Positions 22,078-29,171 of a DNA stretch of 60,520 nt are shown here, piece by piece. A program made the position numbers and the translations under genes. Below the pieces are notes generated by a model that saw only the letters and a list, made by a program, of their open reading frames with translations, did no database searches and had not been told where the DNA came from. Position 1 is the stretch's first letter. Each line of letters starts with the position of its first letter. This DNA comes from a virus. The stretch is taken from the IMG/VR virus record IMGVR_UViG_3300042507_002862, positions 1 through 60,520 of that record, one strand, 5' to 3'.

Positions 22078-24205
22078 CTTCGTACCGCTCAAAGCCTACG
22101 ACGATGGCATGCAGGGCTGGATCAACAGCGCCCGCGAGCGCGTCTTATGGCAGGAGTCCCAGCCCCGGCCGATCTACTCTGAGCCGAATAGCATGGGGTC
22201 CGGCGACGGCAAGCGTGCCCTGCTCTGGCAGTACGTTCGCAAGCTAGACCCACTGTCGTTCACGGAAGTTCAGACGGTAGGAGATTGCTTCGTTGCGGGC
22301 ACCTTGGTTCGCATGGGCGACGGGACCGAAAAGCCCATCGAAGCTATCTCAACAGGCGATGAGGTGGCGTCCCCATTTGGTGGCATTCGCAGGGTACTGT
22401 CTGTCTTTAGCAAGCCGTACCAAGGCACCGTATGCAGCCTTACCGCGGAAGGCTGTATGGATTCCGTGACGGCAACCGAAGACCACCGCTTTGTGTCGTT
22501 TGTTAACAAACAAGAGTTCATCTGGGAGTCTGCTGGTGGCCTGTCTGTTAGTGACCGCATGTTCGTACCGCGCACAGAAATTACCAGAGAAGCGCCGCAT
22601 GTGTTTGACCTATCTGGCGAGCATGGCTGCGCCTCCGATCCGAACGAATTACCCGACGCGCCTACACACAACAGCCGCAGGCTGAAAGCTGATGACGGCA
22701 TGGTGCGCGTCACAAATGGAAAGTATCAGTGCCGCCGACACGTTGAGCTAGACGCAGAAGTGGCATGGCTTATTGGTCTATGGCTGGCGGAAGGGTCTAC
22801 CGACAAAAACAAGAACGGCGAACCAATATCGTTGACGCTCAACTTGGCAAGCGACGAAATGCTGATAGCCAGCAAGGCCAAGAGCATTGTTCAGTCTCGT
22901 TTCGGAACGCCTGCCAAGATCGTAACCATTCCATCAAAGCCGTCTTGCCTGTTTGTTAACATCGCAAGCACGCCGCTGGCTCGCTTAGTGTACCGCATCT
23001 GCGGAAACGGGAACGTGTACAACAAGCGAGTGCCAAAAGAGATACTGACTTCCTGCCGGTCGGTGCGCATGGCATGTCTGCGGGGATGGATGGAAGGCGA
23101 CGGTTGCGTGATGAACAAGCCACGCTCTGGTCGGCCTCAGTACAAAATGTGCAAGGCAAGCGGCGTCTCTGTATGCCGCCCGCTTGTGCGAGACATGAAA
23201 TACCTGGCGGTTTCCTGCGGCGTGCGATGCACGGACACGGCACGCAAGGCGCGCGGGCGTTCACGCGCGGCATCAGAGCTTCACTTCTACGGAGAAGGCG
23301 CGGTGGCTGTTATGCCGTCGCGCTTAAAGACACCAGCGGCAACACGCGGTTCGACTGTGTGGCGAGTGGCTGGTGGGTTTGCTCCGCGAGTCAAATCCAA
23401 TGTCCGCTCGCAGTTTGCAGGCACCGTGTACTGCATAGAAGTTGAAGAGGATCACGCCTTCGTTGCTAACGGATACGCCGTTCACAACTGTGTCAGCCAC
23501 TCCAGTCGGAACGCCCGGGATTGCACGCGCGCGGTGCAGGTATTGCTAGAGAACAGGCCAGAGTCTTTCGTTAAGCGCGGCGCAACGGAGCCCACCTACG
23601 GGGCGCGTGGCCACAGCGGCGAGGGCATGGTCCCCGCCAGGGCGGCGACGTTTGAAAGGGATGTGGGTTTCTGCATCCGGCAGAAGTACGAACCAGTTGA
23701 TCTCTCCAAGTACAACGGCAACATCGGCACCAACTGGGGATCGTCCGGCGTGCCCAACGCAGTTGCAGACATCTGCCGCCAGCACAAGGTGGGGATCATT
23801 CGACAGATCACCACCGTGCGCGATGCGATGGACGCACTGGCCAGTGGGTACGGCCTTCACTCAGGTCAGTACGCCAAGTGGGCTGGCTCACCCAACTCAC
23901 AGAACATCCATCCGCGACAGGCGGGCGGCTGGTCGCACGCAATGGCCACAGTCGGAATGGACGACACCAAAGAGTTCTGGCCGTTCACTGTATTTTTTAT
24001 CGCCAATTCTTGGGGCGGTTGGAACCAGCCAGTGAAAGACTGGCCGTCCTCCTACCCAGAACAAGTACCAGGGATGATCGTCACCAAGGCAGATGACTGG
24101 GCCGTGTGCGTCACCGATGGTGACTGCTGGGCCTACGGAAACGTCGATGGATTCCCCCCTCAGAAGCTGCCCGACTACGGCGCTATCGGACTACTGCAGA
24201 CATGA
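22070..24205 (+). CDS. Papain-like cysteine protease interrupted by an intein
   Basis: 711 residues from a GTG start. Residues 73-473 form an intein and the flanks join to a 310-residue protease. The spliced product contains QTVGDCVSHS with the catalytic Cys474, His623 (GGWSHAMATVGMD) and Asn646 (IANSWGGW), the Cys-His-Asn order of C1 (papain-family) peptidases. A Gln sits five residues before the Cys, close to the oxyanion Gln of papain. No signal peptide or clear propeptide is visible. Because the intein ends directly before the nucleophile, the unspliced precursor cannot be active. It overlaps the previous gene and the next (ATGA), within the peptidase/membrane cassette. Confidence 0.92.
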   Translation: MSDFVPLKAYDDGMQGWINSARERVLWQESQPRPIYSEPNSMGSGDGKRALLWQYVRKLDPLSFTEVQTVGDCFVAGTLVRMGDGTEKPIEAISTGDEVASPFGGIRRVLSVFSKPYQGTVCSLTAEGCMDSVTATEDHRFVSFVNKQEFIWESAGGLSVSDRMFVPRTEITREAPHVFDLSGEHGCASDPNELPDAPTHNSRRLKADDGMVRVTNGKYQCRRHVELDAEVAWLIGLWLAEGSTDKNKNGEPISLTLNLASDEMLIASKAKSIVQSRFGTPAKIVTIPSKPSCLFVNIASTPLARLVYRICGNGNVYNKRVPKEILTSCRSVRMACLRGWMEGDGCVMNKPRSGRPQYKMCKASGVSVCRPLVRDMKYLAVSCGVRCTDTARKARGRSRAASELHFYGEGAVAVMPSRLKTPAATRGSTVWRVAGGFAPRVKSNVRSQFAGTVYCIEVEEDHAFVANGYAVHNCVSHSSRNARDCTRAVQVLLENRPESFVKRGATEPTYGARGHSGEGMVPARAATFERDVGFCIRQKYEPVDLSKYNGNIGTNWGSSGVPNAVADICRQHKVGIIRQITTVRDAMDALASGYGLHSGQYAKWAGSPNSQNIHPRQAGGWSHAMATVGMDDTKEFWPFTVFFIANSWGGWNQPVKDWPSSYPEQVPGMIVTKADDWAVCVTDGDCWAYGNVDGFPPQKLPDYGAIGLLQT
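22286..23488 (+). mobile_element. Intein with LAGLIDADG homing endonuclease
   Basis: 401 residues within the protease. It starts with Cys (CFVAGTLVRMGDGTEKPIE, block A), has the TxxH of block B (TEDH, host residues 136-139), two LAGLIDADG helices (LIGLWLAEG near 234 and LRGWMEGDG near 337), block F (IEVEEDHAFVANG) and the splice end AVHN followed by Cys474. All splicing residues are present (Cys1, His-Asn end, +1 Cys), so it should splice. Endonuclease activity is likely but unproven. Confidence 0.93.
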
Positions 24206-24453
24206 TCAGCATCATCTTCTCCCTCCTGTTTCCGGTGCCCTCGTTCCCCGAAAGGGTCGCAGTTGAGGCAGCGTACGTGATCACCACCTACACGGCACCC
24301 AAGGCCAAGTGCTGTGGCGCATGCAAGAACGGGAAGATCACGCACGGGGATGGGCATGTGACCGACTGCCCCTGCCCTGCCGACTGCAAGTGCCGCACCA
24401 AGTCTGTGCTTATCCCACTCAAGGACTGCAAGACATGCTTGCCACTGAAATAG
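24202..24453 (+). CDS. Small Cys-rich exported protein
   Basis: 83 residues, ATGA overlap with the protease. A hydrophobic N-terminus (MISIIFSLLFPVP) is followed by ten Cys, including CCGACKNG, DCPCPADCKC and DCKTC. The Cys pairs could bind metal or form disulfides after export. I recall related CKNGxITHGDGH-type sequences in phages and planctomycetes, uncertainly. Possibly a substrate, partner or inhibitor of the neighbouring proteases. Confidence 0.68.
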   Translation: MISIIFSLLFPVPSFPERVAVEAAYVITTYTAPKAKCCGACKNGKITHGDGHVTDCPCPADCKCRTKSVLIPLKDCKTCLPLK

Positions 24454-24740
24454 CGAACCGCTGCGCCCAAGAGACGGGCGCCGGCCGCATGTCCAGGCAC
24501 AGCGAAGAGGTTGCGCTGATCGCAATCGCCACGGCCAACCCCGACCGGCGCGCTTGGAAGCAGCAGATCCGCAGTGAGTTCCGTGCCCGCCACCCTGAGT
24601 GCGGGTCGGTCCTTCTGATGATCCTTCTGCCCGTCATCATCAACCTCATCAGTGCATGGCTAGCCAAATGGATTTTCAGCGAACACCCCGCAAGCCTGGA
24701 TCATCTGAAGATGGAAGCGAATACCGCTTTGAAGTCATAG
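24435..24740 (+). CDS. Helical protein with C-terminal transmembrane segment
   Basis: 101 residues from the ATG at 24435 (AAGGA site), overlapping the Cys-rich gene by 19 bases. A polar helical part (EEVALIAIATANPDRRAWKQ) precedes a 20-residue membrane helix (about 63-82, VLLMILLPVIINLISAWLAK). Holin-like topology is possible. Function not established. Confidence 0.6.
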   Translation: MLATEIANRCAQETGAGRMSRHSEEVALIAIATANPDRRAWKQQIRSEFRARHPECGSVLLMILLPVIINLISAWLAKWIFSEHPASLDHLKMEANTALKS

Positions 24741-24895
24741 CCCGGTACGACGGGCACACGCACATGTATACGTACCCCGAAAGCGAAACCTCCAAGGCCA
24801 CACGCATGATCAAACTGCATGTGGAAGAGGGGCAGCTGCATCCCTATGCGGGACTCATGTTGATCTCAATGGTGCGAGGGGTAGATGTCTCCTGA
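24656..24895 (+). CDS. Small hypothetical protein
   Basis: 79 residues from the ATG at 24656; it overlaps the previous gene by 85 bases. After a polar start it has an alternating strand pattern (YRFEVIARYDGHTHMYTYP) and a helix, compatible with a small alpha/beta fold. No family recognised. The next ATG lies inside its last codons. Confidence 0.55.
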   Translation: MASQMDFQRTPRKPGSSEDGSEYRFEVIARYDGHTHMYTYPESETSKATRMIKLHVEEGQLHPYAGLMLISMVRGVDVS

Positions 24896-25112
24896 AACTG
24901 AACTGTGGATGCTCGGCATATCGGTTGCCGCAGCCGTCATCCCGTGGGCTTTCAGCCTGCATGCCAAGGTCGCGGTCATCGCCAATAGCGTGGAGAGTTT
25001 GCCCCGCATGCTGGACGAACTGCGACAGACGATAGAGGAACATGAGGTTCGTCTCAATCAGCATGACAAAAAGATTGAAGCTCTCGGCCAAGCGTCAACG
25101 ACTGGTCGTTGA
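24885..25112 (+). CDS. Membrane-anchored coiled-coil protein
   Basis: 75 residues. One N-terminal membrane segment (about 7-24) is followed by a coiled coil with HEVRLNQHDKKIEAL (about 53-67), reminiscent of small phage proteins that work with holins (haemolysin XhlA-like), though here the membrane segment comes first. Its 3' part overlaps the start of the sigma factor gene by 71 bases. Confidence 0.6.
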   Translation: MSPETELWMLGISVAAAVIPWAFSLHAKVAVIANSVESLPRMLDELRQTIEEHEVRLNQHDKKIEALGQASTTGR

Positions 25113-25629
25113 GTACATGCCGCTAGCAGAAATGCTGGCCAAGTATTTCCTGCAGAACCGCCCGCACTGGCAGCGAGGCGTGCTAGTAGCAGACCTGCAG
25201 AGCGAAGGCTACCTCGCCATCTGCAAAGCGGCTCGCACCTATGATCCCAAGCGACTGCCCTACCCAAAGGCGTACTTCGCACGGGCCTGCCTCAATGCGA
25301 TGTACAAGCAGATCAAGAAGTTGAGCCGTCAGCCTGGCGACATACGCATCACGCTGGAAGAAGCGGCCGACCTGCTGCCAGAGTTCGACCATTTGGATCA
25401 CATCAGACTGGCGATAGCTGATCTCCCAGAGTGGGAGCAAGAGCTAGCTACCGACAGGTTCATCCACGGCAAGACACTCAGAGCGCTGGCTGAGTCGCAT
25501 GAAATTTCGCTTCGCGCTGCTGCTCGGCGGTCCACTGCTCTGGCGAAAGTCTTGGCGGGATCCTTGGGTATCCAGCTACCGCAGCCCGGTGCAGATTCCT
25601 TGTGTCAGTCAGGCCATAGTAGCCCCTGA
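25042..25629 (+). CDS. Sigma-70-family RNA polymerase sigma factor
   Basis: 195 residues; start ATG at 25042 with a close GAGG, alternative ATG at 25063. Region 2 (about 50-92) reads DLQSEGYLAICKAARTYDP then a YFARACLNAMYKQ helix, the -10 recognition and core-binding pattern. Region 4 (about 124-176) reads AIADLPEWEQELATDRFIHG followed by a helix-turn-helix. It should bind host core polymerase and direct it to phage promoters, probably the virion operon (inference). Last gene of the early/middle operon, with its 3' end overlapping the convergent serine recombinase by 152 bases. Confidence 0.85.
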   Translation: MRFVSISMTKRLKLSAKRQRLVVEYMPLAEMLAKYFLQNRPHWQRGVLVADLQSEGYLAICKAARTYDPKRLPYPKAYFARACLNAMYKQIKKLSRQPGDIRITLEEAADLLPEFDHLDHIRLAIADLPEWEQELATDRFIHGKTLRALAESHEISLRAAARRSTALAKVLAGSLGIQLPQPGADSLCQSGHSSP

Positions 25630-26251
25630 CACCCTTGTGATTGGGCGGCTTGCGAAGTTCCTTCTTGCATAGGTGCAGGCAGATGGCGGAGAAGGACTTC
25701 CCCTCCTCGCGCATGACCACAACCAGACTGCCGATGTCACGCTCCGGTTGGTAGGGAACGAACGCCTTGTTCTTCACCACCCAACCAAGCGGTCGCAACT
25801 TACCGCGTGGTCGGAAGTGGGCGTTGAGATAGGAATGGATCTCACGCTGTCGCTGCCCGGAAATCTGACTGCTGTACTGGGCGAACGCGGACATGGTGTT
25901 GTAGCTCAACTCGCCTTGGATCGTCATCACATCCAGGCTGTTGTCCAAGAACTTCAGCTGAACGCCAAGCTCTTTGCACTGAGCCAAGGTCTGCGCCGCA
26001 TCCAGCACCGACCTGAACACACGGTCGAAGGTGCAGAACACCACCACATCGCCGGCCTTCAGCTTGTCCCATAGCACCCTGCCCTGCCGGCGCTTGTGCA
26101 AGGGGATCTTGTACGCCGACTGATCCTCGTCAACGAACACCTCCCCAAACTCCAAGCCCGACTGCTCAGCGTACGCACGCAGCCGGATAGCCTGGGCATC
26201 AGCTGAGTTCTCTTGCTTGTCCGTAGACACACGGGCATATCCGTACAGCAT
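25478..26251 (-). CDS. Serine recombinase (resolvase/invertase family)
   Basis: 257 residues. The N-terminal catalytic domain has YARVSTDKQ with nucleophile Ser9, VVFCTFDRVFRS (about 70-81) and the long helix around QYSSQISGQRQREI (about 125-138). The C-terminal 110 residues are basic, with a possible DNA-binding helix pair (IGSLVVVMREEGKSFSAICL) and are longer than in classical resolvases, shorter than in large serine integrases. It could resolve multimers, invert DNA or integrate. Last gene of the - strand block, with its end overlapping the sigma gene antisense. Confidence 0.9.
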   Translation of the reverse strand: MLYGYARVSTDKQENSADAQAIRLRAYAEQSGLEFGEVFVDEDQSAYKIPLHKRRQGRVLWDKLKAGDVVVFCTFDRVFRSVLDAAQTLAQCKELGVQLKFLDNSLDVMTIQGELSYNTMSAFAQYSSQISGQRQREIHSYLNAHFRPRGKLRPLGWVVKNKAFVPYQPERDIGSLVVVMREEGKSFSAICLHLCKKELRKPPNHKGVRGYYGLTDTRNLHRAAVAGYPRIPPRLSPEQWTAEQQREAKFHATQPAL

Positions 26252-26253
26252 GG

Positions 26254-26340
26254 TCAGCTACTCCCTGAAGTCCACCACAACAGCAGCAGAACGCCCGTGC
26301 CACCGATCAGAAAGTCCATCGTCTCGCTCATTGCAAACAT
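26254..26340 (-). CDS. 28-residue membrane micro-protein
   Basis: Reads leftwards from the ATG at 26340, which overlaps the stop of the preceding gene (TGATG), with a GGAGGTG site upstream. The peptide has a polar start (MFAMSETMD) and one hydrophobic segment (FLIGGTGVLLLLWW). Its stop lies two bases before the serine recombinase ATG. Small toxic or membrane-modulating peptides have this shape, but there is no homology evidence. Confidence 0.5.
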   Translation of the reverse strand: MFAMSETMDFLIGGTGVLLLLWWTSGSS

Positions 26341-26600
26341 CACTTCACCTCCACGGGTTTGTTGTCCTCATATCCACCAAGCTCTTCCGGCACCGGCTGA
26401 CCATCAATGAACCGCTTAGCCAAGTCCTTCGCCTCATCCAGCGTAAAGGGGCGGGTCGAAGTTCCCAAGCCGCCGCACCAGTGCGTGCCGTCACGGTCCC
26501 AGAAAGAAGTAATTCCGTAGCCGCTCCCCTCCTTGCTGATCACCGCCTTGCGGTCGTTTCCCTCGTACCAAATCATCCCGTCCTCTTGCGAAACCTTCAT
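26340..26600 (-). CDS. Small hypothetical protein
   Basis: 86 residues from the ATG at 26600 (GGAGGG site, 8 bases), coupled as TAATG to the gene before. It contains strand-rich sequence around MIWYEGNDRKAVISKEG and WDRDGTHWCGGLG, then a helix (FTLDEAKDLAKRFIDG). A small alpha/beta accessory protein of unknown function. Confidence 0.65.
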   Translation of the reverse strand: MKVSQEDGMIWYEGNDRKAVISKEGSGYGITSFWDRDGTHWCGGLGTSTRPFTLDEAKDLAKRFIDGQPVPEELGGYEDNKPVEVK

Positions 26601-26809
26601 TACCAAAACCCTCCTTCAATGACTTCGTCCACTGCACGCCTGGCTTCGACCAGCGTGCGGTACTTGCCCGGAACGTAAACAGCGCGCTTGGCAAATCCTG
26701 CGGCGCGGATGATGTATCCGGTGCGAGTCTTCCTCATCCGGCCTGGGTCAGCCCAAGATTCAAAGTCCTCTTCGATGACTCGGCCACGGTACTCCCATGT
26801 CTTAGCCAT
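26600..26809 (-). CDS. Small basic hypothetical protein
   Basis: 69 residues; the ATG at 26809 overlaps the previous stop (TGATG). Basic strand pattern GYIIRAAGFAKRAVYVPGKY and a closing helix (LVEARRAVDEVIEGG). A compact beta-beta-alpha fold similar in style to its downstream neighbour. Function unknown. Confidence 0.65.
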   Translation of the reverse strand: MAKTWEYRGRVIEEDFESWADPGRMRKTRTGYIIRAAGFAKRAVYVPGKYRTLVEARRAVDEVIEGGFW

Positions 26810-26916
26810 CACTCACCTCCCAGTATCTTCACACACATCTCCTTCAACTGGCCCGCCAACAACATGAGTATAGCGGTAGCCAGCACATGTAAGACCTGAA
26901 GTACATCCTTGTACAT
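26809..26916 (-). CDS. 35-residue membrane micro-protein
   Basis: ATG at 26916 preceded by CAGGAGGCAACC, a perfect ribosome binding site, and stop coupled to the next gene as TGATG. One hydrophobic helix (VLQVLHVLATAILMLLAGQL) with a short charged tail. It is below usual annotation length but the context is strong. Confidence 0.55.
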   Translation of the reverse strand: MYKDVLQVLHVLATAILMLLAGQLKEMCVKILGGE

Positions 26917-26928
26917 GGTTGCCTCCTG

Positions 26929-27342
26929 TTAAGCAGTCACTCCGAAATCAATCACAGCAGCGCCACCTGCGTCCTTGTTGACACGGCAAAACACTGTGCG
27001 CTGGCCGTTAGACCAGAGCGGGATCGCACCAGCCGGGTACTCGGCTGTGTGCAGGGCAATGCCTGCAGGGCACGGACACCAGCGCGACCACCAATCATCC
27101 AGGCCGGTTGACGCATGGACAGAATCCAGGTTGACGAACTGGGCGAACAACTCAGATCCGATTCCGCGATGCGCACGCCTGACGCATGCCAGTACATGAG
27201 CAGGATCGGAGTCTGGCTTGGGGCCATAGTCTTGCAGTCCGTGGACGCCGGCCAAGAACTCTTCGACGTTAACGATACTGTTCAACTTGCCGGCCACAAT
27301 AATGGAGTCAAAGAACTCTTGCAGAATCTGCGTATCACTCAT
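26929..27342 (-). CDS. Hypothetical protein
   Basis: 137 residues from the ATG at 27342, TGATG coupling. Helical start (SDTQILQEFFDSIIVAGKL), then a Trp/Cys-rich middle (DDWWSRWCPCPAG) and a strand-rich end. The CPC pair and several His may bind metal. No family recognised. Confidence 0.65.
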   Translation of the reverse strand: MSDTQILQEFFDSIIVAGKLNSIVNVEEFLAGVHGLQDYGPKPDSDPAHVLACVRRAHRGIGSELFAQFVNLDSVHASTGLDDWWSRWCPCPAGIALHTAEYPAGAIPLWSNGQRTVFCRVNKDAGGAAVIDFGVTA

Positions 27343-27608
27343 CACTTGCCTCCCTTGGTTACCACATCGTACACCTCGTCCGCCACTTGCTTCTCATCTA
27401 CCCAGTGCCAGTCCGGCATCGCATGCACCAAGCAGAGGCGTCCCGTCTCCTGCTGGATAGGGTCGTAGGCCAGCACCACCTGCTCGGTAGTCCAGCCCTC
27501 ATCGAACAGCCGCTTCACCACCAGGACTAGCACCCAGTTGTTCTTACGCATCAGAGCGTTGCGCCCCTTGCGTTCCTCCTTGGAAATCTTACGCCTCGGC
27601 GCTGCCAT
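27342..27608 (-). CDS. Small basic protein, unknown function
   Basis: 88 residues, AAAGGAG site. Basic N-terminus (RRKISKEERKGRNALMRKNN) and a helical hydrophobic segment WVLVLVVKRLFDEGWTTEQV. The GWTTEQV motif recurs as EWTTKQV in the next gene downstream, suggesting a shared small helix motif. Function unknown. Confidence 0.65.
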   Translation of the reverse strand: MAAPRRKISKEERKGRNALMRKNNWVLVLVVKRLFDEGWTTEQVVLAYDPIQQETGRLCLVHAMPDWHWVDEKQVADEVYDVVTKGGK

Positions 27609-27922
27609 CAGCGTTCTCCTTTCCAGACAATCTCAAAAGCCCCAACGAATCGCTTGTCCATGCGATCCTTGTGGAACACGGGACGCTCCTTCGCATCCCA
27701 GTCAGGGGCGATACCCTCAATCGCTTCCTTCACCTGCTTGGTCGTCCATTCGTCAGGGTAGAAGTCCCAGCCGCACCGCATCCAGCAGTTGTAGATAGTC
27801 AGCAACTGTGGCACCGTCTTGTCATCCATAAAGGATTCGTTGCAGCGGTCAAACGACCCACCCATATGACGTAGCATCTCAATCGGCGTGTCGTACACCA
27901 TCTTCTCAGACAGCGTGTTCAT
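27608..27922 (-). CDS. Small hypothetical protein
   Basis: 104 residues from the ATG at 27922, which overlaps the previous stop and has an AGGAGGAG site. Contains two Cys near the middle, a DEWTTKQVKEAIEGI helix also hinted at in its neighbour, and a basic end. Not recognised. Confidence 0.65.
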   Translation of the reverse strand: MNTLSEKMVYDTPIEMLRHMGGSFDRCNESFMDDKTVPQLLTIYNCWMRCGWDFYPDEWTTKQVKEAIEGIAPDWDAKERPVFHKDRMDKRFVGAFEIVWKGER

Positions 27923-28077
27923 CAGCACTCCTCCTTTAAGAACCTATGGATCTGCTCGTACACCCTACCCCAGTCACCCTCTTGGTCACGGAACGGCTCC
28001 AACAACTGCTCGGCGTTGACCAACAGGCGAATGGCCGTCTCAATCGTCTCGTCTTTCCAGACATCCAGCATAGACAT
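27922..28077 (-). CDS. Small helical protein
   Basis: 51 residues from the ATG at 28077, chosen for the AAGGAGG site six bases upstream. A single helical domain (ETIETAIRLLVNAEQLLEPF). Function unknown; coupled to the next gene as TGATG. Confidence 0.6.
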   Translation of the reverse strand: MSMLDVWKDETIETAIRLLVNAEQLLEPFRDQEGDWGRVYEQIHRFLKEEC

Positions 28078-28091
28078 CCTTGTCCTCCTTG

Positions 28092-28316
28092 TTAAGGAAC
28101 CTGCTCCCAGTCCGTGATCGGGCAAGCCTTGTCTCCGGCGTACAGGTTGTCGCCCGCGTCATCTAGCACGGCTATCACCATCAGAGTCTCACGCTCGGTG
28201 TCGCACATCGCATCCCGAAGGCCGTCGATAGCCGCGTCAACATCGTCTCCATCCGCATCGCCGTCGTAGACTTGGTCGTTGTCCCGGTAGTATCCAAGCA
28301 CCCTGTAGATAGGCAT
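28092..28316 (-). CDS. Small acidic protein
   Basis: 74 residues, ATG at 28316, TGATG coupling to the gene before. Strongly acidic middle (DNDQVYDGDADGDDVDAAID) followed by strand LMVIAVLDDAGDN. Such acidity could mimic DNA or bind calcium; neither is shown. Unknown family. Confidence 0.65.
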   Translation of the reverse strand: MPIYRVLGYYRDNDQVYDGDADGDDVDAAIDGLRDAMCDTERETLMVIAVLDDAGDNLYAGDKACPITDWEQVP

Positions 28317-28651
28317 CACTCACCCCTCCCTTCTGCCCTGTTTATTACCCTGAGTGCATCACCAAGGGCATTGTGACACGCGCCGCCTTCATCAAACTCA
28401 GGAGACTCTTCAGGAATCTCGTTTGAGTTATGGTACAGATTGAGCATTGCTTCCCGGCATAGCTTCAGCGCAGCCAGCAACTCAGGTGCTGCTGCCATCA
28501 ATCGCAGGTCATCCAAGTTGTAGCGGGGCGTGCCGGATGGGAACTCCGGGTCAGTCACATCGCTCACTTGGTAGACCGTCGATCCGTTCAGCCGGATGCG
28601 TTCGACATCGCCGTGAAACACAATGCCCCACGGTCCTGGTGTATGTGCCAT
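28316..28651 (-). CDS. HTPGPW-type conserved phage protein
   Basis: 111 residues from the ATG at 28651. Begins AHTPGPWGI and later has a DLRLMAAAPELLAALKLC helix, a pair of motifs seen together in very many phage and prophage proteins of unknown function. The rest is a small strand-rich region. Its frequency in phages supports a generic accessory role. Confidence 0.72.
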   Translation of the reverse strand: MAHTPGPWGIVFHGDVERIRLNGSTVYQVSDVTDPEFPSGTPRYNLDDLRLMAAAPELLAALKLCREAMLNLYHNSNEIPEESPEFDEGGACHNALGDALRVINRAEGRGE

Positions 28652-28860
28652 CAGTCCTCCCTCGGCAGTAAGTCTTTGATTGCTTCCCATCCCTCTTCAA
28701 TCATCCGGCACTGAATCTCGTCCTCGTTATCCATGAGGAACGCATTGCACTTCTTGGCAGACCAGTCCGGTCGCAACTCTTGGATGTCCTCGGCGTTCCA
28801 AGACACCTCGGCATGCTGCGAACGTGACAACTGCCCCATCTTGCTACTCGTCTTAGGCAT
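28651..28860 (-). CDS. Small hypothetical protein
   Basis: 69 residues from the ATG at 28860 (GAGGGTG site, TGATG coupling). The sequence WNAEDIQELRPDWSAKKC followed by MIEEGWEAIKDLL is a two-helix pattern I have seen in small phage proteins. Function unknown. Confidence 0.65.
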   Translation of the reverse strand: MPKTSSKMGQLSRSQHAEVSWNAEDIQELRPDWSAKKCNAFLMDNEDEIQCRMIEEGWEAIKDLLPRED

Positions 28861-29171
28861 CAGTCGCACCCTCCTCTCGCAGTAGGAACGTCCATGTCCA
28901 CCACATGGCAGGACAGGCCGGGAACAATCGACCTGTTGAACCGCTGCCACACCTCGCCCTCTGCCTCCTCCCGAATCCACTTGTGTGCCGCGTCCTCGTT
29001 GAGGAACGGGCCATACACATCGGTGCCATGGTGCATGGACTGAACCAGCACCACGCAATGCCTGGCCGGTTGGTATTCCGCATAGTGCGTGGCCGCTTCC
29101 GGCTGGAACCCGACACCATCGAACAACTTCCACCGCTTCGTCTTCTTCTTAACCGTCTTAGCCTTGCTCAT
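28860..29171 (-). CDS. Small basic-start protein
   Basis: 103 residues with a GGAGGTG site. A lysine-rich N-terminus (KAKTVKKKTKRWK), then strands and a Trp-containing helix (HKWIREEAEGEVWQRF). It overlaps the methyltransferase-like gene by 14 bases. Unknown function. Confidence 0.65.
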   Translation of the reverse strand: MSKAKTVKKKTKRWKLFDGVGFQPEAATHYAEYQPARHCVVLVQSMHHGTDVYGPFLNEDAAHKWIREEAEGEVWQRFNRSIVPGLSCHVVDMDVPTARGGCD

